Origin: Brevipalpus yothersi
Taxonomy: Eukaryota > Arthropoda > Arachnida > Trombidiformes > Tenuipalpidae
NCBI GenBank assembly: GCA_003956705.1
Contig: QZCP01000197.1
Location: 1-64,000 of the forward strand
Length of the DNA: 64,000 nucleotides
Direction: 5' to 3'
In this document: positions 35,534 through 48,858 of the stretch, piece by piece
How the letters are laid out: each line of letters starts with the position of its first letter
Position numbering within the stretch: position 1 is the first letter of the stretch
Made by a program: the position numbers and the translations under genes
The notes under the pieces: model-generated
What the model saw: only the letters and a program-made list of their open reading frames with translations
Told to the model about the DNA's origin: nothing
Databases searched by the model: none

Positions 35534-37042
35534 TTAACGAATTTCCTTGAGTAATGTCACAAATCCTTCCCAACATTCTAACCCTTGAGGTACTATTTGA
35601 GCCTCTGGTAGCAAAAAGCCATTATCTCCAGTATCTCTCAATTCCAGTGTGTAACTATATTTAACGCCGACCTCGCCGTAAGCCCAATCGTCAGATCCAC
35701 CACTGGCCACATCTATAGAAATAATAAATGAAAAGAGAAAAAATTTTCCAGCTTAGTTTAGAGTTTGAATTTCGACGTTGTAAATTTTTTTTTCCGACGT
35801 CCAACGTTTCATCATTCTGTGTGTGTGTGTAACGATGAACACTGTTCAACCTGTGTCCACCGTTGAGCACATGAATTATCATAAATTGGGTGTACATTGT
35901 AAAGGAATAACATGTCCCGAGAAGCTACATCATTCTGGTGGATGATCGTGATTCGATCATCATCACATCATCATCAAGGCAATTCGTTGACTCGTCATAG
36001 ACGGCTCAACCAGCGATGGATGATGGAATGATGTATACTCTCTGTTTATAAACTATTGTTTTGCATGACAAAATTCATTTCCCTAAATGTTAGCTATTCC
36101 GTGGGGGGGAATGGAAATTGTATAAACTCAATTTGAAATTTGATTTTCACCATTGTTACCGTTAGAGCAAGGAAAAACTTACATAGAACACGGGTTGTAG
36201 CACCATAGTTATACTGAGTTCCATAAAGTTTCTGCATGGATTGACTGACTAATTGTGCCACACGGTAAAGTTCCAAATAATCTTTGGGTAAATCTTCTGT
36301 CCATCCCCATGGTGATAACATTAATTGGGAATATGAATGAAGTGTTAGATACACATCCCAAGGAGCCTCTTTGAGAATATAATCTCTAATAGCAATCGTC
36401 TCAGGTTCAGAGAATGCTTTTTCACCGGCATAAATATCTGAGCAAGGATTATTGCTTGATCCTCCGGCTATGGTGCGGATATAAAAAAGATGATGGAGAG
36501 AAAGAAAATTTTCATAAGATTAGGATCAGGTAATTTTGTTTACACATTTTTATGTGTGCTTGTTTGTTGTTTTATCATGATTATTTTTTTCAACTCCTTA
36601 CTTCGCCACTTATAGCCAAAATTTCGGTTCGGATCAGTTCCACGACACAAGAAACCCCATCGAGAGCTACTTCGAGATCGAGTTTTTCGCCACATTCGAT
36701 TCTGGTGGAATAGGGGAAAAGGTATTGATGATCGATCGAAGTTTAACGAAGTTTATTGGAAGGGGTTAGAAAGAAAGCTTTAAATCCTCACATAATCATG
36801 AGTGTATTCGTAGCCATCCGGATTTGCCAGTGGCAGTATGTAAACATCAAATTTATCCAAGATATCAATCACCGCTGGGTCTCTACCATCTTCCGTCACC
36901 AGCTAAGGAAAAATAAAAAAACACATGAATTGCATATATTTATATCATTTTTTTATCAACTAATTTCATTTGAAGGTTCTTTTCAAAATTATGGGAAAAA
37001 ATTGTGACGATACTGAGTGCAAACAAAAACAATCTAATATAA

Positions 37043-37112
<70 letters not shown>

Positions 37113-38342
37113 ATAAAAGAAAGTGTGGAAAACTTATCATGGCTAAAAATTGGAATCAAAATTCAATCAAGCAATTAAAGCTAAGATTGGCTTGTCCTTG
37201 TGAATAATTTCATCTTTCAATATGATTTTTTTTCAGTTTCTGATAAAATAAGTTCAATAGTTATTTGGACTATTTTTACAGACTAACTGTGGTCAAACTG
37301 AATAGATCGAAATTTCCTTTTACATCACATGAATTAGAAAATTTGGAGGAAATCAGTTTCCAATATTTTCATACTTTCACGAGACGAACCGTTCAAAATT
37401 AGTTTTTCAAGGTATTCCAATGTATGACATTGGCTACCCAAAGAAATATCGATAAATTTGTAAATAAATACCTTATGAGCAATGAAGAGAGCTGTTGCCG
37501 GACTTATCCATTCTCTATCGAAGGAGAATCAGAATTCATTCCTGTGATCCTGAGTAATTAATTCATTTATTTCTAATCACCTGGCATGGAAACCACCATC
37601 AATCCAAACTTTTCTCTTCTTGTAGTGTTCATTGGTTCCTCGACTGATTTTGATGACTTTGAGAGCTCTTTTCTCAGTTGACTGGCCAATAGTTTCGATG
37701 GAGGCAAGTTCAGGATGATCATCAGCCAAAGCATCAAGAGCAGCAATTATCTATGTAATAATGATTAAGAAGAACGACGTATCCGAACAACTTCATTTGG
37801 TGTTCATTTAATAATCTATACAAAGTACCTGAGGATATCGTTGATATGTGGAAAAAAATTGAGCATAATTTCGGTGGAATCCTTTATCACTGGACATTTG
37901 TCTTCCTTTAAGTTCATTTTCAGCATCTATACGTCTATGATTGAGAAAAAGTTCGATTTTTTTTTACTCTAGGACTGATTGATTGGAAGTTTACTTACTC
38001 TTGTACGTTATCGATCATCCCTCGAATATCGAAATTCATTTGCCTCATTCCCGGTAGAAGTTCTTCCTTGGCTTTCGGTGAGAGCATAAGATCTACGGAG
38101 TGATTGAGAGATGCTGTTGGGAATTTCCAAAAATTCACATGATTTTCACCAAAATAACTGTCATTGGCAGCGAGCTGTTGCAAAAAATCAACATGATCCT
38201 GTTGATATGGAACTATTCTGTAAACAGAAAAATCATCAAATCTCAGTGGTTCTTGAATCGATTTTTCAATCACAAAACTGATAAAAAAAATTATCAAAAA
38301 TAAAGAATTACTATATCCTCTCATCCTCATGATCATCCTCAT
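35534..38342 (-). CDS. Carboxypeptidase B-type zinc metalloprotease (M14) zymogen
   Basis: Digestive-type M14A carboxypeptidase that removes C-terminal residues. Eight exons, 38342-37999, 37934-37829, 37750-37581, 37514-37472, 36902-36792, 36701-36602, 36467-36183 and 35712-35534, give 445 residues with all phases consistent. A signal peptide (about residues 10-28, YSNSLFLIIFFISFVIEK) and an activation propeptide (YRIVPYQQDHVDFLQQL) precede the catalytic domain. Zinc ligands are His 205 and Glu 208 (GFHAREW, split by an intron) and His 335 (TLHSYSQ). DPNRNFGYKW carries the substrate-binding Asn-Arg. The catalytic Glu is in LELRDTG (about residue 410). The specificity position before the catalytic Glu reads SGGSDDW, with Asp 394 where CPB enzymes have Asp and CPA enzymes a hydrophobic residue, so cleavage after Lys/Arg is predicted. 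Secreted; all key residues present. Confidence 0.93.
37047..37111. repeat. (CT)n microsatellite in carboxypeptidase intron
   Basis: About 32 CT units in intron 4, between exons at 37472 and 36902. Confidence 0.95.
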
Positions 38343-38638
38343 CTCGAGCTACTTGATGAAGAGGTGAACATCTATGAATGCTGGAAAGCAAAGGCTTGAT
38401 AAATTCACTGTCAGAATAGTGGCCTAAGCAGCCAAGCAACAGATATTTATATGGCCAAATGTATGTCAGACTGAGGCTAAATTCACTCAACGTTAAAATC
38501 ACAAATGACGCTGACTTTCCAACCTAATTTTGCCTAATAATAATTGTGAGCTCAAAAGATGAAGGAGGCTATAAAACACTAACGGCCAAATCATCCCAAA
38601 AGAATACTGTATTGAACACAGTAAAGAGAAAGAGAAAA

Positions 38639-38716
<78 letters not shown>

Positions 38717-40202
38717 TAGAGAATTTGACCTGATTGTAAGTTTACGGCCAGCTAATTGCCATTGCAAATTTTTTCCATTATTCATCTACACGCAAAAATC
38801 TTCCTACCGATGTCGATTGCATCAAACACATGTATATAAATATGTACATTTCTCTGGGTTACATCGTTCATGACCGATTATCATCATTGGTTTCTTCTTT
38901 AAATTTTATGAATCAATTTTTTAAAATACAGTCAAAGCAAATTCCATGAGTTACAGGGATCGGGTTAATGGGCTCAGATAGTTCGAATGATGGTGGTGAT
39001 GGTGATGAAATCATTTCCAGTCATCGTTCATCATCATACAAGTGCGAAAAAAGCTCTGCGAAGTCAACCTGATTACTTTTTGAAATTATTGGATTGATTG
39101 ATATTTGAAATCTGGTTTGCGAGAGAAAAGAATTTCAAATTAATGGCTGATCAAATCCGGTGAGCAAAGTATGTGAACTATCTTTCATCAGGAAATGGAT
39201 CCATTTTTACCGAGGATTAGTCTATATAGTCATAAGGAAGTGGCAAGTCATGTTGAGGAAGAGAGAAAGATGTAGACAAATATAAAGAATTTTTTTATTG
39301 TCGACAAGAATGTTTTGTAAGGAGAAAAAGGAATAGATTGTTCAAAGGGGCTTTTCTTTGAAATGTATTGATAATCTTAATACTTAACGGAGTGGACTAT
39401 AAATATTTGTTTTTTTTCACACCATACTGGTTTATACATTATCAACGAAGTTGTAGGAGAGTACTTAATTTTTGTCTCATTTCTCGGGTTAATATTAGCA
39501 TAGATTTTCCACTGAGAAATGGACTGGACAATCAAAATACATATCACATGTGATATATATCAATCCCTGATTTATGGAAAATTTTCAAAACTCTCGACAA
39601 AAATCGGAAAGAAAACTAGAATTTTGGATTTCAAACACTTTGAACAGTTCTGTGGTCGATATTTTTGAATAGAAAAATAGTCTCTGGGCTGATAAGTTTA
39701 CCTCAATTTGTGGTGGCTCATTATTCTGATCTGGACAGTCCCGAAGTGGGTACATTTGTAAGTTATGAGAGGGGCTCTCAAAATATATATATTCATTGAA
39801 GAAAAGATTGTCGGAATTTAGCGAAGTCATCAGGTCAGTTCCCTCATGAAGTGATATCGCCTCGAACCCAAAGTCGAGAAGAATAGATGTGGTCAATCGA
39901 CAGCTGTATGAAGAAGCTTCGGAACGATTTACGATTTAAGGGAAGCATTTCGCAAAAAGAAACCAATGTGATTACCCTCCATGTTGAGCTTGCCTTTGGT
40001 TGCAATTTTGGTATATCTTTCTACCAATCAAATCATTTGTGAGAATTTAGCAAAAATAGTAATGGCACATTATGGCCCTCTTTAAAGATATATATTAACA
40101 TACTGATCCGCTGATAGAGATGAAGTAGGAAACATTATCATGGTTGAGATTAATCTCTTTTCTCTTTCTTTGGCTTTCACAGTGTGTGTGGAATATTCGA
40201 AG
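38343..40202. other. Intergenic region between carboxypeptidase and GRAF
   Basis: About 1.9 kb. It contains a GA tract at 38637-38714 (about 250 bp upstream of the carboxypeptidase start). A frame on the minus strand, about 39904-39697, is flanked by an acceptor-like CATACAG and a donor-like GAG|GTAAAC but lacks a start codon and any family resemblance. The right end is GRAF 3' flank. Confidence 0.5.
38637..38714. repeat. (GA)n microsatellite
   Basis: GA tract with one or two AAAG interruptions at its left end, about 300 bp upstream of the carboxypeptidase start codon. Confidence 0.95.
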
Positions 40203-42706
40203 TTAATCGACATATTGAACATAGTTTTCTGGAATTAAGCCTACGCGTCCTTTGTAACAACCTTCTAACCATCCGGGTTCGTGTGAAGGGCGTACTGCAG
40301 TGAAGAGAGATGGTTAAATAATATACTAGGAGAGGAAAACCTTTACATACCATTGAAAATGAGAGTGTTAGGCTCAAAAGTTAACTCGGAAGCATTTTCT
40401 CCAACACAAGCGTAGAGAGTTCGCACTCTTCTGCCTTGTCCATTATTGCTGGATGGTGAGGAACCAGTGTTCGATGATGAACGATTGCTATTGAATGACT
40501 GAGATTGCTCAGGCTCAATACCATAAGGATTAAAAGATGAAGAGATGATGGTGTTAGAAGATGGAGATGAGCGAGGAGTGTTCGATTGAGGCTGAGGCCC
40601 CACCATTGAAACGTTGGATCGGTGATTTCGTCCTGTGAAAGAGTACAATTGGGTTGAGTAAAATAATGGTAAGTCACTGAATCAGTAGGGAAAAGCTCTA
40701 CCTTCAAGTTTAGGTTTGAGAGGATTATTTTCCAAACTATGTCCCATTACACTGGGTTGACTATTCCAAGGGTTGAAAACTGCCAGTGGGCGGACAGGTC
40801 GATTGATTGGAGGGCCGTTCGGATGTGGAGGCGGTGGTGGAGGAGGCAGACCTCGATTGGAAGCTTGGTACATGTTCGGATGGGAAGGATATGTGATAAC
40901 ACTCATTCCATGAGTTGATGAATAGTGGTGATGTGGTGATCTATTTGCCACCTTATACTGGTTTTGAGATAATTGTTCATGACTGCCACTTCGATATACA
41001 TGATTCACAGGATTTACCGGAAGTCCACTACGAATTGGTATGGTCGCATAAGTTGCTTGGCTATTGAAACTTGAATCGTGGTTTCCAAGTGGTAGCTTCA
41101 TATACAGAGAGCTTCTATCGTTGTCAGCTTCGGATGATGGAGGACAAGTAATACTCGATGAAGAGGGACCAGCTGGAAAGAAAGGGCCTAGCGTACGTCC
41201 CTCTACAGGTTTAGTGTTGAAAATCTTATCACAGTTTTCAATAAGGATCTCAACGACCACATTGCCAAATTTGATGTCCATGATTGCAGCAACAGTTTCC
41301 TCTTCAGGTCTCAGTAAAGTTGGGCCAAAGCACACCCCTAGATTGCACACGTTCATCAAATTTTTCTCAGAGTTGTTTGCCACACTGAAGAGAAATAGTT
41401 ACATAACGGAAATGAGTGATAAGTGATCAAGGAGTCAAATTACTCAAGTTACATACTTCGACAAGTGTTGAATCAACAAGTGTAGCATATCAAAGTTTGG
41501 TTTGGGTAGACGATGAACCAAATCGTGGACATCATCAATTCTTTTTTCTCGATTCTCTTGTTCTGTCAAGATGAAGAAATAAATTCAATTGAAGAGATGT
41601 GTGACAGAGGATGGATCAAAAGAAAATGGAAACGAACATTCTCTCTAACCATTGGTAGCTTGAAGGGGAATTCTCATGCATAAGATAGTAAAATTGCTTG
41701 ATGATGATGATATAGATTATCTCTATCGTGGGGTAAGATTGATACTTACTTGCAGCAGCAATGAATAAGTTATGAAATTTGAAGCTCATCAAGGGTTCAG
41801 GTAGATTGCGGAAATAGTTTTTCAAGGCACTTGTGACAGTTCGAATCTCCATTTCATCTGAATTATCTACATCGAGTTCTAATTCACCATCACTACTGAG
41901 TTTTCTTCGATCGAGAGCCATGTGCATTAACTTAGCAACCTTAGAGTTAACTCCTCCAATACGATACAATCCTTGATCTTCTAGTCCACGAGATTCGATG
42001 ACTTGAATACATTTACGGACAAATGCAAAACCGAGATCATCCAGTTGATACTCTTCTTGTTTAGCATTGGTAGAGGATTTGTTGGAGCCGTTGGTGGCAC
42101 CCAATTGAATTGGATCTTTGCCATCCATTGCATCCAGCCAAAGTTTTCGATCTTCTTCAGACAAAGCTTGAAAAGTGTAAGTGTATGCAGGTTTATCAAC
42201 TGGAATGACATCAAAACAGAATCGCTTATCAATTGAATCAGACATCCTTCTGATGCATTCTTTCAGTGTTATGGTTTCCTTGTTGCCCTGAAAAATAGAA
42301 GGGAAAAAGTCAAACTCGAGGATGCATGATAGAAGGAAGATATGCACAATTACAATTTTGCCGACAGTTTGACTGTAAGGGATCATAGTGAATCGTCGAC
42401 ACTCCTTTTGATATTGGCAAAAAGTTTTGATCCATGTTGTACCAAATGCCTCTGCAAAAAGAATAAAATGATGAATTATGATCAAAGCTTAAAGGTGTTT
42501 GTTTTCAAAAGGTTCAAGTCACTTACTCTTTTCCATCAAAAACAAATAACCCTCTCTAGCATACATCTTATTAAGAGAACCGGGATCTTGAGGTTTCTGA
42601 ATTTAAATTCAGAAAACAAAACAAAAACAAGAAAATAATGCCCCGAAAAAAAAGAAGGAAAATAATTAGAATTTCATGCTAAAAAGGAGCTTAAGTAAAT
42701 TAGAGG

Positions 42707-42737
<31 letters not shown>

Positions 42738-43845
42738 ATTAAAAAGAAGAATACACAACTTACAACATTTCTGATTTCAACAATTTTGTTCATAAGATTT
42801 TTTGTCTCATTTTGTGTTGCTTCATAATTTTCACGGGTCTAAATGAGAATGATATAAAAATACAAGTGAATAATTATATACGTAAACATGCTCTTGTTAT
42901 CGAATCACAAATAGGTGAAGAGAGTCTCCCAAAATCAGGGAAAAGAGCAGGAAAGGCTCTCCATCAATATATATATTGTAAGGGGTGAGGCAGTGTGTGT
43001 GTACATGTTAGTGTCAGGAGTGTTAAGGGAAAGATTTTGTTCGAAGCATACATACCCTCTGGAGGCGAATTTGGAGTTGTCTCATAAAGGATTTGAAATC
43101 ATTGGCGGTTTCGTGACCTTGATGATAGAAAGTTAACCAACCATACATGAAGCTCAATATTGTTTCAACAAATTCAAATTTTTTTCTTTCTTGCACCTCT
43201 TGTAATTTACACACATATTTTAATGATTCTTTGGTGAAATGAAGCTGTTCAAATTCCAGATTGGCATCGGCCTCTTGTAAATGATTCTCACTTTTTTTGG
43301 TCGATAAATTGAGATGTCTTTCCAAACTACTACAAAATTTAGCTGTTTCCTTTTCAAATTTTTTCTTTTCCGCTTTCACCAAGCCAATATGGTTACTGCG
43401 AAAATTTTCAATCGGCTGAATGAATGTGCCTGCGGCACGTTCGAGCATTCGATCTCTTTCATCCTCAATTGTGTTAAGGAAACGGCCAAATTCTTGTAAA
43501 GATCGTGCTATAACAATCTCATCATCCGTTTGAGATCCACCGATACATTCGAATTTGAAATTGGTGAGACTATTGGCAACATTCCTTTGGGCCTTTGAAA
43601 GATCTGTTGTTGTGTTTGGGGAGGTATAAACGAAGGAGTATACATGAAAAGTAGTCATCATCATCATCATCATCATAATACTAAAACTTACCTTGGGCTG
43701 CTGATAGAAGCTTTTTCACATTGCCAAGAAGTTCTTTGATTTGTTGTGAAGTTAATTCAAGCTCTCTTTCATGAGCATGAAGATTTTCTCTGAAGTAAGG
43801 TGAATCAGTTAAACAATCAGTAAACTCAATTGGAAGTAGACCCAT
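40203..43845 (-). CDS. Graf: GRAF-family Rho GTPase-activating protein
   Basis: GRAF/oligophrenin proteins (ARHGAP26, 10, 42; fly Graf) bend membranes, drive clathrin-independent endocytosis and switch off RhoA/Cdc42. Ten exons, 43845-43692, 43603-43056, 42838-42764, 42596-42527, 42451-42354, 42287-41750, 41562-41457, 41384-40702, 40632-40351 and 40294-40203, join to 881 residues. The order is a BAR domain from the first residue (MGLLPIEFTDCLTDSPYF, IARSLQEFGRFL, VQEVQERKKFEFVE), a PH domain at about 265-370 (GYLFLMEKK, LSEEDRKLWLDAMDGKDP) and RhoGAP from about 395. The arginine finger is in GLYRIGGVNSKV at about residue 424, with the core VCNLGVCFGPTLLRPEEE. A Pro/Ser/His-rich linker with a PPPPPPP run precedes the C-terminal SH3 (VRTLYAC...EPGWLEG, GLIPENYV). 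All signature residues are present. Retaining the 69-bp intron after exon 8 would end the protein at 40682 without SH3. Confidence 0.95.
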
Positions 43846-44556
43846 AACTGACGAAATTAAAGTACACCAGTAAGTATACACATGCACACACACACACACA
43901 CACACAGAGAAGAACAAAAAAAAAATAACTCCCTATACACTGATCAACAAGTGAACATGAATATGAATCATATTATATATGAATCAATCAATTTACAAAT
44001 CATCATGATCCTTATCATCTTCCCAAACACAATTAGAGGACATGTAACACTTTTAGCACAACAAACATGTAGAAAAGTTAAGTAAAAAAGTTGAAAAAAG
44101 CTATTACAGTAGCACGGCCTGTATAGACATCAGTGCTATCTGTTGGTGAATGATGGTGAATGGAGTGAAAAAAAAACTTTTGCCCAAAAATATTTTAGTG
44201 GGCCAACATTTTTCTTTGCCGTTCCTTCAACCTGCTGTGTGGGCCATCCACCCTCTCAGCCACCCCCAAGATGCTAATGTATTTCCTGTCCTTTGACCTC
44301 ACTCCTTTTTTTCACACACACACACACATACCGAGATAGCGGTGTGACGAAGCGCTTGACGCTTGTAGCGTTCTCTGTGGCGTTTAAAACGTAGGGAAAA
44401 AGTTAAGCTCTTCTTTCTATGGGAAGAGAGAGAGAGTGAAAATTTTTCACCGGAAACAGAGATAAGATTCCCACGCTTTCCATCCCCCTTCTCCTCCCTT
44501 GCTCTATAATTTAGTCTCAAAGAGTAAAACAATGGGAAAAATGAGTAGTCAATGCT

Positions 44557-44560
<4 letters not shown>

Positions 44561-44605
<45 letters not shown>
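44561..44605. repeat. (GA)n microsatellite
   Basis: GA tract of about 22 units. Confidence 0.95.
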
Positions 44606-44606
<1 letters not shown>

Positions 44607-44757
44607 CTATTAAATTTTTCAATTGGATCACAGTCAGAGTAGAGCAGTGAAAACTTGTGTGAATGAGATTCGGTTTATCATGTTGTTCATTGGTGTTGTT
44701 CATTCGATTGATAATTTTCAATCATCGAGATTAGTCAGCTCAAATAAATAAAGTCAA

Positions 44758-44784
44758 AAGAGAGAGAGAGAGAGAAAGAGAGAG

Positions 44785-44839
<55 letters not shown>
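44758..44839. repeat. (GA)n microsatellite, interrupted
   Basis: About 80 bases of GA with a few AAAG interruptions in the left half. Confidence 0.95.
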
Positions 44840-44842
<3 letters not shown>

Positions 44843-45467
44843 TTTCGCAATGGTATATCGCACCTGATATTGAACAAGAATATTTATTCAATCAGAGCTT
44901 AAAGATCAGATTGAAAAATGGAATAAAGTTTAGAGGATAAGACTATCTCTACTTTTTTTAATCGAAGGGCAACTCATTTTTTCAATCTTTTTACAGTTTT
45001 ATCATCAAAAAGAGGAATTATCATCTGGGTCATTATCTAGACCAAAAATTTTTATCTTTTTCCACTTCAAAATGATTTCATATAAGTTGAAACTCAACTG
45101 CCCAATTTTCTGGGAAACAATTTCCTCTCCCCTCCTCCAGTGAAAGTGATCTACTGCTATTTTGGCGCATAATATTAGAACAAAGTTCAGACCGAAAAGG
45201 AAAATTGCACTTGACCAACTCAAGTTCGAGTATGTATGTATGTATACACAGTTATATGTCAGTGTTCATCACCCGTTTGTACACATGTTGTGCAAACAAG
45301 CGGTATGCACACTTGTCATGGTTATTTTTTTTTCTTTACTCCTCTCTCCTTCTTATGCTCTCTTAAATCCTCATGGGCTTACAAACAGAGAGACATGATG
45401 ATAAAACTGCATCACTAGAAAGAGGTAAAAAGAAAGAGAGAGAGAGAGAAGGTGGAGAAAGAGGGAT

Positions 45468-45469
<2 letters not shown>

Positions 45470-45512
<43 letters not shown>
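45470..45512. repeat. (GA)n microsatellite
   Basis: GA tract of about 21 units, preceded by a shorter one near 45438. Confidence 0.95.
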
Positions 45513-45515
<3 letters not shown>

Positions 45516-46645
45516 TCTGATGATGCAGAGCATGACACAAGATAAGAGGAAGGGATTCTTGCTGATGATTGTGGCTCTTTTTTTTCTTCTCTCTCTCTCT
45601 CTCTCTTCACTATTTTCCATTTATATTGATTTATGCGTAGGGTAAATTCTTGTGGGAATACATATTTATCTTTATATATCGACCAGTGGACCATTCGTTT
45701 TATTCCATCATCTTTGATATTGATTACAAACACAAATACTTTCATCTTCTTTAATCATCATCATCATCCACAGTAGTGAGGAGAGAGAGAAAAAAGATGC
45801 CCTCAAACTGATACGATTCACGAATTGATATCGCCACTCTCAATCTCTTCCTCTTCGATTTTTCTGATTCCTCGAAATGATCATCAGGTAAATGATATAT
45901 ACCTTTATATACATGTATGAGTAATTATTGGCACTACTTTTTCCCTCTCTCTCTCTTATTCTTCTTCTTCTTTTCAACCAGTCATTCTTTCTCTCTCTCT
46001 CTCTTTCGTGTGTGTGTATATATTGAAACTACACATAAAACTGTACATTATATATTTCAATTTCCTGTACTGCTTTTCCTGTGTCTCAGAGAGCCGTTAG
46101 TTAATGGCTTTTTATCTATGCATGATTGCATCGACCTCCATTCCATCATGTAGGTGAAGATATTCGTATACACAGTACAATACACACATATACCTTTTCT
46201 CTTTCTCCTTCTCATTACATTTACATGGTGATTCTTTCGACACTTTTTTTTGGTGTATGTGTTGTACATGATGTATTCAGTGTGATGAACCCTGGATATG
46301 AGGTTCGTGGGTTCGTGCATGTCCATACCATCGCATACACACACACATCACCACTGGTGACCCATGATCAAGAGTTGCGGTAGATGAAGAGATAATATAC
46401 ATTGCAAATATATTTTCGAGAGAGAGATGTAGTGTGTTTTATATTCGATCATCACCTTGGAATTGTTCTTCTCCTTCTTCTTCTTCTTCCATAATACAAG
46501 CCCAATTTTTCAATTCAATCATCTATGCTCAACTCATTAGATCATATTATATCTGTTGTTTGTGTCTGTGTAAATTAATGTGTTTTGATAAACCTTTTTT
46601 TGCTTTCAACACTTTAGTGAACCACCAATTGACCATAATTCTAAC

Positions 46646-47772
46646 ATGAAACCGGCAAGTGTTAACAATAATTATGGGTCCAATTCAGAGCAAACTGAGG
46701 AAGAATTTACCCGATTGTGTCATCAATTGGCTGCCGAATTTGTGCAAAATGTGATTAAATTAGCATCCGCCGAGGCAGCTTCCAAGATGAACAGGCAAGA
46801 TGCAAGTATTGGTAAAGATAATAGTAATAAAATTCATAATCAAGCAAGGCCAACTGTAAGATTTCGATTGATATTTTTTTTCCTCCTATTTTTGCAAACG
46901 CTACCAGCGACTGTTGCCGTGGCTTCATTTCATCCTTCAATTGTGTGTTTGAACCAATATTTTTATCCTTCTCTTTCTCTCAATTCAGGATCTCAATCAT
47001 CTGAATCCATCCATCCAGATAGATTTGGTTGGTTCACGAACTCCTAGTCCAGAAGAGGAGACTTTTTCATGGGTAAAAGATGCCCAAAAGTGTCAAATCG
47101 AAAATAATAATCAACAGCAAGATCAAGAGAAGAAAGTTGAAGCAATTAATAATGATATTAGCAAGAAACAGGTAACTGTTGATGTTCGATCTGATGTACC
47201 ATCTCAACAGAGAAAAGTTACTCCAAAGCCTGGTACAAGAGAGGTAAGATTGGTGTAAATTTTAATCTTATGATGTAATTCTGATATCAATATTGTATGA
47301 AATACACTTTGCTCAATTGATTTTATTATCTCTCTCCGCATCATATATAAATCCGCTCGCTTTCTTCGATTGCTGTGCTGTTTGCCCTTCTTCACTCAAT
47401 CAATCAAGGATCCAAGATTGGAGGAAATTCAACACTTTGCCAAACAATACGTGAAAGACATCGTCTCAAAAGCCATTATTCTTGCCTCTGAGCGAGAAGC
47501 AACATATCCATCCTTAAAATCTGGTAAGTTACACACTTGATCATAAAATTTTATATTTATATTTCCTTATTGTTCAACAATTTTCCCTATACCACGCCAT
47601 ACTAATGGAAAAATTGCCCTTCTCTTCCACAGAACTATCTTACCATCGTATCAGTAGAACCAGTAATTTATCATGGCTGGAAAGAATTCGTGAATTTTTT
47701 CGACGCTTTATTTCCCGAGCCTGTTTATGTAAAACAAAACACAATTCAGTGGATTCATTTCATGCCAATTAA
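46646..47772 (+). CDS. Small protein with two AKAP-like amphipathic helices
   Basis: Four exons, 46646-46855, 46989-47243, 47409-47523 and 47633-47772, join in frame to 239 residues. I know no named orthologue. Two helical segments stand out: residues about 18-45 (EEFTRLCHQLAAEFVQNVIK, then LASAEAAS) and about 159-186 (EEIQHFAKQYVKDIVSKAI, then ILASERE). They share the order of small and bulky hydrophobics of PKA regulatory-subunit anchoring helices, the first much like the AKAP79 helix (core A..LV.NAI.L versus A..FV.NVI.L). Between them lies an acidic, polar linker with RTPSPEEE, a likely proline-directed phosphosite. The C-terminus is basic and Trp/Phe-containing (SWLERIREFFRRFISRACLC), perhaps a membrane-binding or palmitoylated helix. 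A PKA-anchoring role is inference from pattern only. Confidence 0.65.
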
Positions 47773-48858
47773 CTGCAACATATCATTCTTTTTCATGGAA
47801 AGAAGAAGAATATGAATAAGAAAGTCATAAAAGTATCAAGATATTAATCCCTTTTTTCCAATTATCTACCAATTCGAGACTATCCAAAACCAATTAATCA
47901 TCAACATCATCATCATCTGATGGAAACAAAAGAAGAAGAAACTTTTTCTAAGAAACCAAATTTTCTCCCAAACGTATTCTCTATCTCTCTTGCCCCTCCT
48001 CATCGTGATAACCATAATCAGGCAAACAAAAAAAAATCCCAACCTGTGATGTCTTCCTTTTATAATTGTGTATCAATCGCTTCGATTCCGCTATTCAATC
48101 AACTTTTTTCCGCATACTCAAGCTTACGAATCGGACCATGAAATAATGTTGAATGTTCACCTTACATGACCACTTTCTACTTTGTTTCATTCCTTTCTAT
48201 CTCTATCTCTATCTATCTCTGGGATAAAATTCTTTCACCCAACCGCAAGAATCTCCTGTACCACGCTCAACATCTGTACCCGGTCATCGTGAAAGTTTTA
48301 GACACCTCCACATTGATCATTTGAGAAGTGTGTTATGCAGAGGGAAAAACTTTTTTCGACCAAACAACAATTAACTTCTGGTGTAACCACGAAGTGGATG
48401 AGAAATCTTTTGTTTCTCTCTTGTAATCATTTGTGATATTCCTACAATTATTATTATTACTATTATTATTATTATTATTGGTTTATCTTTTTTGGCTGTG
48501 ATTAATTCACTCATTGTATTTGTACTGAGATTTTTGAATCCCTAGTTTCATCATCTCGTTCATTCTCAGCACCAAATAATAATACCAAAAGTACACCAAT
48601 GTGAACGTTCAAATATGTCATCAAGCTGACTTAATCCACATGTGTTTGTGTGTATTGACGCTATTGACGCTTGTTTATACTCCAAAAGATGTAATCACGT
48701 TGTTAATCTTAACCACGCCATGACTGGAAAGAGTACATTGGATACAGAAACACTTGAGCTTTTGATCTACAAGTTTTTAAAACAGTTTCAATCAATAACA
48801 AAACAAAATTCTCTCTCAAAATGGAGAACATTTCATCCGTAGTTACAGCCGGTAGTCA
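47773..48858. other. 3' flank and intergenic region
   Basis: Probably the 3' UTR of the AKAP-like gene followed by non-coding DNA. It contains ATT repeats at about 48450-48480. Two short frames (47920-48141 and 48642-48842) have no family signal. Confidence 0.5.

Larger units (their letters stand above)
43846..46645. other. Intergenic region rich in GA tracts
   Basis: About 2.8 kb between the divergent GRAF and AKAP-like genes. It contains a CA run (43884-43905), a TATCTGTTGG element at 44137-44146 upstream of GRAF, and GA tracts at 44561-44605, 44758-44839 and 45470-45512. Frames in this region are Ser-Leu or Arg-Glu repeats read from the microsatellites. Promoters of both genes should lie here. 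Confidence 0.55.

Noticed and set aside
47920..48141. 73-codon ATG frame downstream of the AKAP-like gene
   Set aside because: It has no homology or splice context and lies in the probable 3' UTR.
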